A stretch of 64,000 bases of DNA from Gigaspora rosea (GCA_003550325.1 QKWP01000223.1:343309-407308), one strand, 5' to 3'; positions 34,495 through 47,660 are shown, numbered from the stretch's first letter. Notes: a model not told the origin generated them from the sequence alone. Translations and numbers: made by a program.

Positions 34495-35336
34495 ATGCGA
34501 ATATACAGCCATATATACCAGGAACGAAGTTATGCTTGCATAACGGAGTGTACGGTTAACCGCGATCTAGAATGGTGTCAGCAAAATCTTGGGCTAGGCT
34601 GCGCTTCGTGTTACTTTGAGATAGCCGTAATATCATATGATGAAACGAAATCAGGTGAGTTTACATCGGTTTTGAATTGATGCGTATTATTTCTTGCAGA
34701 CATGAGATCACAGCAATGCAATGTAATAAACTACGTACCAAAAATAATTATGTATTATATAATTTATTAATAATGACAATCAAATTGCACATTTTATCAT
34801 TTTATCAATGACGATAATAATTATTAATAATTATATTAATATTTGCTTTGATCTTTTTCATTGATATTTATAGATAACTTTTTATTGTTCGTGCTTAATT
34901 TTTTTTTTCATTATATTCGAATCGATCTTTATCGTCTTGTATTACATATTTTCTTCTTCAACACTTTATTAATTCGCAAGGATATGGCTTCGTGACTCGT
35001 GAAATTTGTTATAATAAATGTCTGAATATACTAAAAAATTCCGATCTTCAGTGTAATTCGAAATTCAAGCTAATATCTTTAGCAGTTAAGGTTCTTTGTA
35101 TTGGCGTAACAGAAGAACTGCACATGCCTAAACAAGATAGGAATAACTGGGGATCAAGTTTGTTATGATGAAATTTTTACGAAATAATCTGTGCTGCCCA
35201 TCATGCTAAGCATGGAGTCATGAAAACACCTGGAAACGGTAATTATCTTATTAGATTTGGCTTAGACAAAACACCCAGCCAGATTCCTGCCGTTGCCGAA
35301 AAACAAATACGGATGTTTCTACACGGTGAATGTTAA
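34495..35336 (+). pseudogene. Possible decayed gene, function unknown
   Basis: 34495-34680 is an open frame with balanced composition (NRDLEWCQQNLGLG, then CASCYFEIAVISYDETKSG), ending at a good splice donor (tcag|gtgagt at about 34651). About 500 bp downstream, 35167-35336 is a second open stretch (AAHHAKHGVMKTPGNGNYL...), preceded in another frame by KIGITGDQVCYDEIF. The coding-like composition and the frame change between adjacent stretches suggest a broken gene. I do not recognise the family, and chance open frames remain possible. Confidence 0.3.
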
Positions 35337-35561
35337 AATATATATGAATAGAGCATATCTGATATATAATTCATTTTTATTCGCTTTTTATATATATATT
35401 TTTTTTAATTTTTTAATTTTTTTTTACTTTATTACTATTATTATTATTATTACTATTATGTGCTGATTGTTTTATTTTTATTTCAAAAGACTCAACAATA
35501 TAATTTAGTCCACCCCTCAAAAAATTAATTTATTACAATATTAATTCTATTATATAGTGAA

Positions 35562-35765
35562 TGGATGCGTAGCAACCAATAACAGTTTTATTTGGCAGAC
35601 AAAAGATCCGAAGGATCACAGGATGATCATTTTTACTTGACAATTAAAAAGCATCTGGCTTTGAATTTAATGTGCTAACCTGGACCATAAAGAGGCTCAG
35701 GTTGCGAGCATATTAAATTCAAAGTCAGAAGTGCTGTTATTGGATGCGAAACATCCAGTAACAGA
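35562..35765. mobile_element. Foldback MITE, ~200 bp
   Basis: Left tggatgcgtagcaaccaata pairs with right tattggatgcgaaacatcca. Inner arms ggctttgaatttaatgtgct / agcatattaaattcaaagtc pair too. Confidence 0.75.
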
Positions 35766-35843
35766 TTTATTTTTCTTTTTCTTTATAACATATAAACCAC
35801 TTAGCATAATCAAGTTTATTTGGCATATAAATAGTACTTATAC

Positions 35844-36092
35844 GACCGATCCGCTTGTGAACAAAGTCACAAGGTGGATATTTATTGCGAGTCACTGGAC
35901 TTTTCAGGTGATTGCAGATCATGGACGAAATGGTATTTGAGTAACTTGATGATCTGCATTGATCTCTTTGTTCTTTGATTTTTCTGCTTGACATTGTGTC
36001 CAGCTTAGTCGCAAGAACAAGCCAGATTTTTTAGCAAGAAAGAAGGGAATTTTCAAGTCTTCAGGAAATCTTCAATACTGTATTACCAAACG
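35844..36092 (+). repeat. Interspersed repeat, copy 1 of a pair
   Basis: Shared with 47821-48130: gatccgcttgtgaa, ggtgattgcagatcatg, tctttgttctttgatttttc and finally caatactgtattac. Both copies keep an open frame for about 30 residues (DPLVN...TRWIF...) up to a common stop. Confidence 0.75.
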
Positions 36093-36298
36093 AAAGCTGT
36101 TATCATTTTGGATGACTCCAAAAAAAAAAAATTTTCGATCTTCATGATATATTTCTGGGACCAGAAGGAGAGAAAGTAATGGCTAATTGCATAGTGCAAG
36201 GTTACTAGGTAGATCTCTCTGGATCTTGGTGAAGGGAAATTGGAATTGGTAAAGAATGAGCATAAAGCATTCATTTGTGCTCAAATTTGCAGATATGG

Positions 36299-36994
36299 TG
36301 TAACATTAAAAATTATGCCGTAGCATAATCACATGATCCACATGATCAAAAGTAAGTAATTCTGAAGATCCATGTATAAATTCACAGAAAGATCTAGAAA
36401 TGTTATATGATTTACAGACATAAATGTCCACGTAATTTATTGATCTGCATGCCCCTAATTAATTATATTAGATAATCCACGTAATATATCATTAAATGCA
36501 ATATCATATATCAGCATGCCGATAGGCCTAGTGAATGGTTTATTTGATGTATTAAATTTAAAGATCAATTAATTGATAGCATTAAAGTCACGAATATTAA
36601 TAAAGTAGCAAAAGAATACTTTCTTCGAATCATATATATAAGGCCTTCATTTTCACCTTCATTTAACTCAGACTTCGATAGTTTCCTTGAAATATATAGA
36701 TAGATTTGAACTCTCCAATCCTTAGATTGAAGATTGTATTAGATTAGTTATATTATCCTAAATAAAATATAACTGTGTCTTCATACACGTTAAATTAAAC
36801 ACTTATTCTGCAATTAATTGTATGTTCATATATATTTAGTTGTGTCTCTTTCGAATAAAGCCTTGTAAATCCTCTTGTCTAAGTCATACAATATATGCAT
36901 AATAACCTAACCAAATCACCTAGTATATAGTTTATACAGTATAAACGTGTTAGTCCCCTGAATTATTTTAAAGAGGCTAATTTCAGGTATGACA
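36299..36994 (+). repeat. 5' LTR of the first Ty3 element
   Basis: Starts tgtaacatt and ends ggtatgaca. Pairs with 43663-44347. A primer-binding-like stretch, tggtagtgactgtgagata, follows within a few bases and resembles the one at 48851. Confidence 0.9.
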
Positions 36995-37479
36995 TTTTGG
37001 TAGTGACTGTGAGATACACCTCAACTAAGAATAGTAATTATTGTATGAGTTATGACTTACAAAGACAAATGAATCAAATCGACTATTACTTATTACACAA
37101 AAATGTGAAGAAAGATTTTGTAATTATTGTTATCCATTACCTGCAGAAACATTCCATGCATTTAGACAGTTTTCATCTTGGTTTTCTACTATTTGTTCTG
37201 TTCATTCGTATACAGGAAAGACATATCAACATTTTGCGGAACTCGAAACTGAATATCAAGAGGTCCAATCGACACAGTGTCGTAATATAGTAATTAGATT
37301 AATATTTAGTATTAAATTTCAATACTTTTCAGGAAACATTCTCAATTTAGTAAAGTTTATTACTCTCATAGCAGCGCATACCCAGTGTTTTAGTATAGAT
37401 CCAGCCATTTATATCTCTAATTTACAATATTTTAAATTACTTTAAAGACCATGTCAAAGACTCTATTATCCTAAGAGTA

Positions 37480-38250
37480 GATCTGTTTTCTGGTAAGGGT
37501 TTTAAGATCCCCTCGTGTGGTTAGAAAAATTTGAGAAAGCTGCTGCCGCGAATAACTGGAATTATAAAAGAAGGATAAATGTCCTCCCTGCCTTTCTATA
37601 AGATAATGCTGATGAATGGCAAGCTGCGTTTTTTAAGAAAAACACCATTACTAACTACAATCAAGCTAATTGAGAAAATTTAGTTAAAGACTTTAAGAAA
37701 TGCTTTTGTACAATTCATTGGCAGAATCAATGGCTAAGAGAGCTAGGCAATTTAAAGCAACAAATCGATTAGCCCGTTAATACCTATTATAGCAAATTTA
37801 ATCAGTTGGTTAAACAGTTATAGCTAGAAATGAAGTTAGCAGACGAACAAGTCTTATACTATTTTAAGAAAGGGCTACACTCAAAGGTTTTACCTGTTCT
37901 TCTATTGCATAATCCAACTAACTTAAAAAATATGCTCAAATTCACTCAAACCTATAAGCAATGGATAGACTTCGCCAATGACACCGTACCGAATCGGACC
38001 CCTGCATCTAGAAATTACGAAAAAGAAATCGAACAACTTATAAAACAAATGCAGCAAATAAGTATAAATTATGTCACTATTGCATCTGCCTTAGTTGCCC
38101 AAACAGAAAAGAATTCACTATAAGCGTTGACCTCCAAACCTAGTAATAATAAACCAAAAGATTTTAGTTGTTATAAGTGTAGAGAGCCAGGTCATATTGC
38201 AAGAAATTCTATGTCAAAAAAATCGGACACAATAGAGAAGACTTATAAAA
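37480..38250 (+). pseudogene. gag remnant, first Ty3 element
   Basis: Capsid-like region followed by a CCHC zinc knuckle (CYKCREPGHIARN at about 38167-38205). Fossil. Confidence 0.75.
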
Positions 38251-38719
38251 TCTTTAAAAATTCAAACAATAAAGGTAAAGAGCAGAACAAAAATATTAAC
38301 TTAGTAATAGTAGAAAGCAGCAAGGAAGATGAAGTATATGCTATGCATCCACAACTGTATACCACCAACCAAAAGAGAGCAAGAGAAAGACGAAAGCAAA
38401 ATGAATCAAGTAAGGAAGAAGCCTTAAAGAGGAAGAATGAGATACAAGAACAAGAAGAAGGTGTGCCTATGGAAGCAGAAGAAGTAATCAACCCCAAACC
38501 AAAGAAAATTTTAAAAAGGCATCTACCATTAGTAGTCGACAAATTTCTACTCTATGACATATCGGAAGACCTATTGATATTAGAACTCAAGCCACATACA
38601 GACAATTATTGCAATATCCTAACCAGAGACGGAATTTGGCTAAAGCACTAAGAAGAAAAAAAGCTTATAGTGCAGTAGCTAACCATGTGAAAGCCGATAG
38701 TCCCTAAAAAACATATGCC

Positions 38720-39061
38720 ATGTGTTGTCACATACGCATACGAAGAACACCAGTGATCGTTATTTTAGATTTGGGTGCCGCAGAAAGCCTCGTGACTAAG
38801 AAATTAATAGAAAAATTGGGATTAGAAGTCGATAAGCCTTCAAGGACTACAGTAATTACAGCTAATGGTAATAGAGTGAAGGCCCTAGGGATTATTAGTA
38901 GAGTAAAAATTACCTTGCAGATTATAATACTGATTGACCTACAGGTAATAGAATCACAAGAAGAGACTCTATTGCTGGGCACCGACTGGTTCGATAAATC
39001 ACGTGCGAGGTTAGATTTTGATAAAAATACTTTAAAGTTAGATATTTGGGTGAGCAAGTGA
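38720..39061 (+). pseudogene. Aspartic protease remnant, first Ty3 element
   Basis: Retropepsin-like segment with ILDLGAAESLV and, further on, LLLGTDW. Parallel to 51330-51690 of the second element. Fossil. Confidence 0.75.
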
Positions 39062-39329
39062 CAGTTAATGCTACCATATTAGTAATAAGGACTTGACCTA
39101 AGAAATAGAAGAATTCACTGATGAAAAAGACTGGATTGACGAGTTGGAAAATGACGATAAAGTCCAAGAAGTCTTCTTATTAATAATATGTCTTTCGAAG
39201 ATGACAAACTGTTTTATAACCTATAGCTGGATAGTAATCCTGCTACCTACTTAGTTGATTCCTGTAAAGAAGATAAAATTTTATTTAATATAAATAAGGA
39301 GTTAGAAAAGGAACAATCGGAACAGGCTG

Positions 39330-40570
39330 AAAGTCTGTTAAATAAAAATGTTCATGTTTTTGCCCAAAAAATTAGTAAAGATGGACAGACTGTTTGTTTA
39401 GGACAGACCGACTTGGTATGTTATGAGATTTATACGAGTAATGCAAAACCTATTAGCCAATGTCCATACACGCTAGCCTGTGATGAGCAAGAATTTCTAC
39501 AAAGAGAAATTCTTGCTATGAAAGAACAAAGGATTATCTTTGAATTGAAAAGTCCATAGATTTTGCCAGTAGTCTTTGTACCAAAGAAGAATGGGAAGAA
39601 GAGAATTTGTATAGATTACCGTAAACTAAATACGTTACTGAAAAAGATATATACCCCTTACCTAATATTAATGAAATTCTATTCGAATTTGAGGGTGTGC
39701 AGTGGTTTTCCAGTCTTGACCTCACTAGTGGTTATTGGCAAGTTGCAGTTAAAAAAGAGGACAAAAAGAAAACTGCATTTATAACCAATTTGGCACGTAT
39801 ACATTTAATGATATGCCATTCGGTTTGTGTAATGCCCCTTCGACCTTCCAGCAGTTGATGAATCACGTATAGAAACTGTATATTCTTGGTCGTATATCTA
39901 GATGATGTTACCATTTACTCTAGAACATTCAATGATCAGCTGTTACACCTCTGACAAGTTTTTAAAAAAATTGAAGAAGCAAACCTAAAATTGAATTCAG
40001 AAAAAAGTTCTTTCTTTTGTAAAGAAATTAAGTTCTTAGGTCATATAATAAGCAAGAATAGAATTGTAGCAAATGAGGAAAAAATTAAAAAATAATAAAC
40101 TTCCCTGTACCAACTATAGTTAAGCAAGTTCGGGCCTTTCTGGGTCTCACTCCTATTACCAAAAATTCATTAAAGGATTCTTTAAGGTCGCTAAGCCATT
40201 AAATCAATTGCTACAAAAAGATGAACTATATAAGTGGACTAAAGAACAGAACCAAGCATTTGAAAATTTAAAAATTACCTTATCACCACTCCAATTCTTA
40301 GATACCCAGACTTCAAGAAGCCATTTTATATTCATATGGATACCTCGACGTCTGGTCTAGGTGCCGTCCTTGCACAGCTAGATAAAAACAAACAAGAGTA
40401 TGTTGTTATATACGCAAGTAGAAGTTTAAATAAAATTAAAAAAAATTATTCCATACTTGAGTTAGAGTGTCTAGCAGTCATTTGGACCATAGAGCACTTT
40501 CATCAATATTTAGGCTCTAAACCATTTTTCTTGATTACTGACCATTCAGCTCTTCAATAGCTTAGGACCT
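39330..40570 (+). pseudogene. Reverse transcriptase and RNase H remnant, first Ty3 element
   Basis: RT words FVPKKNGKKRICIDYRKLN (39575 onward) and YLDD-type sequence near 39890. RNase H words DTSTSGLGAVLAQL and YASRSL at 40336-40560. Ty3-type order. Fossil. Confidence 0.8.
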
Positions 40571-41438
40571 CTGAATTAAAAGGGAAATGAGCTCGCTGGA
40601 TTCTGAGGCTTGAGCCATATAATTTCATTATCATCCACTAACCAGGTCATAAACATAACAATGCTGATGCATTGTTCCAGTTAATTGAAGAAGAAAAAGT
40701 CCTATATATATGGTAGATACATATGAAAAAGTCCTAGTAGAAGAAATAAATGAAAAAGAAATATATTACTACAAAGTAGAAAAGATGATAAGAGACAACC
40801 TACCTGAATCAATAACTCATAGTATAAGGCTGTATAGCCATATCGACTTCTCCTCTAAAGGTATAAGGTACAATAGACAATACTGTATCTGGTATTTTAT
40901 AGAACATATTAGTACAAGATTAAATACAAAAACTAAAGATAAATATTGGCCAAGGGACTGAAAAGGCCCAAATGCACAATGCTAGTGCGGAGACTAATTG
41001 TATTCATCTGAAGACAACTGTCATAAATGCAAAACATACCTAAAATTATAGGTCACTATTAAATGGTACCCTATAGAAGAAGTAGCTAAGTGTTACTGGC
41101 CTACTATAGAAGATTCGAAAATAGAGAAATTTATCTCAAACCAAAACGTATTGTATTGTCTAAAATGGGTTGGGACAGCTCTGAGACTGATCTTCCAGAT
41201 GAAATTCATGTAAAATTGGATGATCTAATTAGTCAAACCCAAAACTTATTAGTAGAAGAAGTTGCTGTAATAGACAAACCACGGTGGTTACAACCCCTTG
41301 AAACCCCTACCAAAACATATTACAAAGAATTCGATAATTTTAAAGATAACTACCTTTGTAACTCAGTGTAGTGGAAGATGGAATCTGGTCTGCTATTACT
41401 AAACCGAAACTGTCCTTAAATGACGAAAAACCTTGCAA

Positions 41439-42166
41439 GTAGAGGTTGGAATCGGTCAAATTTTTTGTGATCGGTCATTGATCGAACATGTGCAAGACAA
41501 ATCGATCTATGATCGATTATGTGTTTTGATCGGTCAAAATCGTTTGATCAATCAAAATCGTTTGATCAGTCAAAATCGTTTGATCGATCATAATTGTTTG
41601 ATTGTTTAATCGGTCAAAATCGTTTGACTGATCATAATTGATCATAGATTTTAATTGGTTAATATGCTTAATCGGTCAAATTGTTAGATTGGTTATAGTT
41701 TATAACTGATCATATCATATATGAATGAAATAAATCACTAATTAGATGGCTTAAAATTAATGTAAAAAAGTGTCGATTTGAATAATTGGTTTGTAATTGT
41801 TATATAAAAGTTAAATATTTATTTAAATATTTCTTACTCATTAATATTAGTTCTCTAGCTTGAATGCAAACTGAAATAAAACTATATAAGAGGACAGCCA
41901 AGTAAGTTGTGCACCAGGTTCATCATGCACAATTAGATCAAATCATGCTTACTTTTATTGTTATGATTTAATATACATTAACATGTACAAGTCATATGCA
42001 GTATGTGTATCTATATGATGATCAAACTTTATGATCAATCATAGTCTTTGATCGATTATAATCGATCATTGAGTTTGATCAATCATGATCGAACAAAAAA
42101 ATTCGTGATCAATCATGACCGATTTGACCAAGCAATTAGTCATACCATGTTCGATTCCAACCTCTA
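41439..42166. mobile_element. hAT-like non-autonomous element inside the Ty3 element
   Basis: 728 bp with perfect 15-bp inverted termini tagaggttggaatcg / cgattccaacctcta. The 8-bp target duplication cttgcaag lies at 41431-41438 and 42167-42174. Repeated gatcggtcaaaatcgtttg motifs fill the subterminal regions. No transposase ORF. Confidence 0.9.
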
Positions 42167-42359
42167 CTTGCAAGTCGGTCACTGCTACTGTACCTATACA
42201 AAACAAAAAAATAATTTAAACCTTAAAAAAAAATATTAATAAATAAGTAACAAAATGGTGCAAGTAAATATGCCCAATTAAAAGACTTTCTAGAAAAAGC
42301 CCGATATCCGTTACAATTTGATAGTAAACAAAAAGAAACAATTAGAAACCTAAAGCAAA

Positions 42360-43540
42360 TTTTTCATAGTATATAACCACCTATTATACAAGAGAGATCA
42401 TAGTAAGTAAACACGAAATCAACTACTACGCGTTATACAAGAGCACGTAGTAGAGACGATATTATATATCTTTTAGGATCACCCCTTTAGTGCTTATTTA
42501 GGAATGGACAAAATGTTTGAAAAGATCGCAATAAATATTACTGGTCTCAGATGTATGACCTGATAAGGAAGTACATGCAAACTTGTGACCAATATTAATG
42601 TAGAGGGAAATATCAAGCACATAGTCCATTATAACCTAAACCTGTTAAAGCCCATTCCACAAAATTAGTGTTGATTTTGTTAGACCACTACTTATAATAG
42701 TAAATGGAAATCAATATATAATTGTATCTGTCGATTATATAATCAATTGGCCTGAAGCTAAAGCAGTACCAACGGCAGATGCACAGGAAGCCACCCACTT
42801 CATATTGTTTATAGACATGGATATCCATCCTATATGATATCCGATCAAGGACTTCATTTTAATAATGAAGTTATAAGATTCCTAATGGATAATTTTAAAA
42901 TAAAACATTTAATGTCCACTTCGTATTATCTACAGACCAATGGACTGGGTAAAAGATATAACTGTACGTTATGCGAAGCCTTAGCAAAATTAACCAAACA
43001 AGGGCAAGAGTGGGATATATTTATACCTTTAGTACTATATGCTTATCGAATGAGTAAACAAGCAATGACAAAGTTTACTCTTTTCTATTTGATTTATGGA
43101 AGAGAAGCTCAGTTTCCAAACTTTAGAAGAAAATAATATAAACAAGAATATGGTGGACTGTTTGATCTTATTTCTAGAAGAACTACTGAACCGTAGAGAG
43201 ATTACAAAAGAAAACTGTCAACACGCCCAGAAGAGACAAAAGTTCTACTGAAACAGAAAACTAAAGATAGTCCAAAGAATATTCCAGAAAGGTGATAAAG
43301 TGCTATTGTATGATACTGCTCAAGTTGGAAGACATACCGGAAAATTTCTATCAAGATGGCTAGGCCCTTTTATTATACATGCTCGTATAGTACAAGATGT
43401 ATACAAATTATATACACTAGATAATCAAGTTTTGGATATACTACGAAATACTCTATTACTAAAAAATATCATGCCCGCAATGGGTAATGCTTATGGAATA
43501 TCCAATCAGGATCATGTAGGTACATATACATACTTGTAAT
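42360..43540 (+). pseudogene. Integrase remnant, first Ty3 element
   Basis: Core-domain words SDQGLHFNNEV and the region after it (42834-43136). The C-terminal GPF(Y) segment WLGPFIIHARIV lies at about 43355-43390. A purine-rich tract (gccagggaaaa, about 43651) precedes the 3' LTR. Fossil. Confidence 0.75.
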
Positions 43541-43662
43541 AGTATGGTACTATATATGGAGATTTATGGTCGGTAATTGTTACTGCCTCATTCTCTTCAA
43601 CCTACATATATTCAAAAGGTTAATATAACTATTCGCGAATCTCATAATTAGCCAGGGAAAAT

Positions 43663-44347
43663 TGTAATATTGAAAATTATGCCGCAGCATAATCACATGA
43701 TCTACATAATCAAAAGTAAGTAATTCTGAAGATCCATGCATTAATTTATAAAAAGATCTAGAAATGTCATATGATTTACAAATATGAATGTCCACCTAAT
43801 TTATTGATCTGCATGCCCCTGATTAATTAGATTAGATAATCCATGTAATATATTGTTAAATGCAATATCATATATCGTTATACAGATAGGACTAGTGAAT
43901 AGTTTATTTGATGTATTAAATTTAAAGATCAATTAGTTGATAGCATTAAAGTCATGAAAGTTAATAAAGTAGCGGAAGAATACTTTCCTGAATCATGTAT
44001 ATAAGGCCTTCGTTTTTACCTTTATTTTAACTCAGACTTCGTTAGTTCTCTTGGAATATATAGATAGATTCGACTTTAGATAGAAGATTGTATTAGATTA
44101 TTATATTATTCTAAATAAAATATAACCACGTCTTCATACATATTAAATTAAACACTTATCCTGCAATTAATTGTACCTTCATATATGTTTAGTTGTGTCT
44201 CTTTCGAATAAAGCCTTGTAAATCCTTTTGTCTAAATCGTACAAAATACACATAATAACCTAACCAAATCATCTAGTATATAGTTTATACAGTATAAACG
44301 TGTTAGTCCCCTGAATTATTTTAAAGAGGTTAATTTCAAATGTGACA
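43663..44347 (+). repeat. 3' LTR of the first Ty3 element
   Basis: Starts tgtaatatt and ends aatgtgaca. Partner of 36299-36994. Confidence 0.9.
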
Positions 44348-46370
44348 ATGGGTAATGCTGTTAAGATAAAGGCCATTGGTGTCTTTTATCATAGTGAAAT
44401 AGAGTTAGGAAAGAAGAACACAAGGCATTAGTTTGTTACCAAAAAACTGCGATCATATGCTACTAGGAAATTTGATCTTCACAATAATTGGCTTAGAACC
44501 AGAAGGAGGGAAACTAATGGCTGATGCATGGTGAAAGATCACTAGGTTGACCTTTCTGGATCTCAGTAAAGATGAATTTGCAGAATTTCTAATGGAATAT
44601 ATAAGGTTGGACGTAAAGGAATTTGGAGTTGGAAAGGAATGAGCATAAGCATTCATTTGCGCTCAAATCTGCAGATAAAGGTAACACTGTTGAGATAAAG
44701 ACCGTTGGTGTCTTTTATCATAATGAAATGAGAGTTGAAAAGAAGGACACAAGGCATTTGTTCATTATCAAATCTGCGATCATATACAATGCTAGGAATT
44801 CTGATCTTCGTGATAATTTTCTAGGACCGGAAAGAGGAAGAACACTAGGCTGATCTCACTGTGTTTTGGCAGAAATAGTCTTGTGGCAAAGTAGAAAGAA
44901 GCATTAGTAGATGCATGTTGCAAGAGTGTTGCAATAATGATGGGAAATACTGACAAAACATAGGATGTTGGACATTGTGATATAAGGAGGTTGAGGTTGA
45001 AAAGAAGGAACATAAGACATTCATATATGATCAAACTGGCAGATATAGTAGAGCTTTTGGAATAAAAGCTATTGGTATCTGTTTTCATAATGAGATTGGA
45101 GTTGAGGAAAAACACAAGGCATTTGTTTAGTACCAAGAATCTGCAGATATGTGTTGCAAAAAATTTTGATCTTTACAATAATCTTTCTTGGACCAAAGGG
45201 AAAAAAAAGAATATTATGCAGACCCTCTGGATCTGGGTAAAAATAGTCGTGAAAAACAAAAGGAAGCATTAGCATATATATGTTGCAAAAACATTATAAT
45301 AACGGTAGGAAACATCAATAGAATGTATAATGTTGGACATTGTGATGTAACGTAAATTAGAACTGGAAAGGAGATACATAAAGTATTTAATTATGATTGG
45401 AATTGCAGATACGGGTAATGCTATTGAAGCAAACGCCATTGGTGTCTATTACCATATTGAAAAAAAAAGAATACAGGGCGTTGGTTCAGTACCAGAAATC
45501 TGCTAAAATGCATAATAGAAATTCTAATCAGTACAATGATTTTCTGAAACCAGGCAGAGGAAAAGCATACCAGGTGCATTTTGTAAAAGCCCTAGTTGAC
45601 CTTGCTGAATTCTGGAAAAATAGTCTTGGGTAAAGTAAGAAGGTATTAGCAGATAGAATTTGCAAGAACATTGCAATAATGATAGAAAATATGGGTGTAA
45701 CGTATAAAATTGGCATCGTAACGAGGTATTTATTTGCAATTCGAATTTGCAGATAGGGAAATTCTGTCAGAAATGAAGCTGTTGATATTTGTTATCAATG
45801 GAATTGAAGTGGAAAAGAAAGATACAAGACTTTGGTTGATCACCAGGAATCTGCTAATATATGTGATGCTGGAAATTTGAAATCATGATAATCTTCTAGG
45901 ACCAAAAGAAGGGAAGCGAGGGCAGATGGCCTCTCTGGGTCCTGGTAAAATAGTAGTGGCAATGTAGAGAAGCATTAGCAGATGTCTTTGCAATAAGTTT
46001 ATCGAATGTATGATATAGAATATTGAGAAGAAAGAAAATGGAAGTTGAAAAGGATAAGTATAAAGTGCCTATTTACAATCAAAATTAGCAGGTATGGGTA
46101 ATGTAAAGAATGATAGCAATGTGTGTTATAAAGAAATTGGAGTTGAAAAGGATGGATATGAGGCATTTGTTTGTTACCAAAAGTCTGCTAAGGTTGGTGA
46201 TGGTAATCAAAATAGGAGCAGAGTATGATGACTAACCAATTACTGGAATGGTGATCTCATAACGAAATTGGAGTTGGCACGCTAAAGTTAATTGGGTAAT
46301 CCATTCGCATGAGTGGCCGATATTTGGGTAATTGAATCATCAGAGTAAAGATTGAAGTCTGCAGATTTAT

Positions 46371-47660
46371 GCAGTGGTAAAGATGGATGCACAGACATGT
46401 ATGTTCATATGTATATGTGAGATGGGTGTGTACACTCCACACTACACTCAAATTAAGGTTGAAAGTAGTAGTATTTAAGTATATGGTACAGGGCAATGAA
46501 AAAAAAAATTTGAATGAACGCATATGTTCATGAAATGGGTATAAATATAACTTATGTTATGGGTATGTATGAATTGAAGTGCTGTGTACACCCCACACCA
46601 CTCCTACTCCTAAGAAATAGTATAGTATATGAAAAAAAAAGAGTGAAGGAAAACGAACGCGCATATTCATATAAAAGTATAAACTGGGTATATGAATGTA
46701 TATGCTTGTGTGTAGATATGAGTGGGCGGGTATGAACACCCCACACCACCCTTGAATTATGGTTATGGTTAAGAAATTTGTATAGTAAGGTGGGTGTGTA
46801 TACCCTATACTGATTTTGAGATAAGATTGAAGATAGTAGTATATAAGTATATAGTACAGAAAAAAAAAAGAACAAACGCGTATGTTCATATAGGGGTATA
46901 AAAAGTATATGAATGTGTATGCACGTGTATATAACATGTATATATAGATCGAAGCGGGTGTGTACACCACACACTGCTTTGAAGTAATGGTATAGTATAC
47001 GAAACGGATATGGAAAAAAAAGAGAAGAGGAAATCCAAATGCACATATTTGGGTAGAGGTATAAACAAGGCATATAAATGTATATGTTTGTGTAAAACAG
47101 ATGTAAACAACCCATTCTGCTTTAACAATAGTTATGTTAAAGAAATTTGGGTATATACAGTAAGCAGGTATGTACACCCTATACTGCTCTTGAATTGAGA
47201 TTGAAAGTAGTGATATATAAGTATAGTACAGAGCATTGTAAGGAAAAAAGCGAACATGCATGTTCATGTGGATACAATTAAAGCAGATAACCGCATATAG
47301 CATGTAATAGTATAGTATTTGGAAAAGAAAAAAAAAAAAGAGGATTAAAGGAAAGGAGAATGAATGTATTACTTCACATGCCTCCAAATTGGAATTACAC
47401 ATAGAACTACATAAACACGTGTGTTCATGTAGGTGTGTAAGTCAAGGCGGGTGTGTACACCCACACCACTTACGGGCTAAACTAGATTTGAAATATCCAG
47501 AAGAGCTAAAGAGGTTTGCAGGATGTAACATGAGATGAAATTAAAGAGTAGGTATGATTATATTTAGTTTTATTTCACAGGCAGGTATAGTAAAGCAGGT
47601 GCACACATCCTGGACCGCATGAAAAAAAAAAGGGAAAGAAGAGAGAGTAGTAGTATACAG
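46371..47660. repeat. Degenerate minisatellite with GGGTGTGTACACC motifs
   Basis: Irregular units of about 150-200 bp. Each has a variant of gcgggtgtgtacaccccac, then tatagtatatgaaaaaaaa, then catatgttcatat. Seen near 46424, 46575, 46722, 46790, 46955, 47163, 47447 and 47595. The long minus-strand open frames here (up to 281 codons) are low-complexity Tyr/Leu/Phe strings produced by the repeat. Confidence 0.75.

Larger units (their letters stand above)
36299..44347 (+). mobile_element. Ty3/gypsy LTR retrotransposon, complete outline, broken
   Basis: About 8.05 kb. LTRs at 36299-36994 and 43663-44347, flanked by the 4-bp duplication atgg (36295-36298, 44348-44351). Order gag, protease, reverse transcriptase, RNase H, integrase is the Ty3/gypsy order. 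The element is fossil, with a dozen or more breaks across the coding part. The LTRs differ at roughly one base in ten by eye over their first half, so the insertion is old. It sits inside the Sel1 pseudogene and has itself been invaded at 41439-42166. Confidence 0.9.
36130..46370 (+). pseudogene. Sel1-repeat gene, decayed, split by a Ty3 element
   Basis: Tandem units of about 330-370 bp recur at 36289 (continuing at 44352), 44671, 45040, 45405, 45749 and 46088. Each begins gcagat..gggtaatgc. Translated stretches show the Sel1 pattern: ADKGNTVEIKTVGVFYHNE, then GVEKxxxxxxF and YQKSAKMHNRN. A unit is about three 36-aa Sel1 repeats (3 x 108 bp). Sel1 proteins are scaffold/adaptor proteins and are expanded next to kinases in Glomeromycotina. 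Many stops and small frame changes interrupt every unit, so this is a fossil gene. The insertion of the LTR element at 36299-44347 divides it. The short open frames at 44623, 45072 and 45397 are fragments of it. Confidence 0.7.

Noticed and set aside
36130-46370. RIP-type mutation as the cause of Sel1 decay
   Set aside because: Units differ by mixed substitutions and indels; without a computed dinucleotide index there is no clear C-to-T bias, and RIP is not established in this fungal group.
46552-47402. Minus-strand open frames of up to 281 codons
   Set aside because: They follow the minisatellite exactly in all three frames, are Tyr/Leu/Phe strings, and have no domain or splice context.
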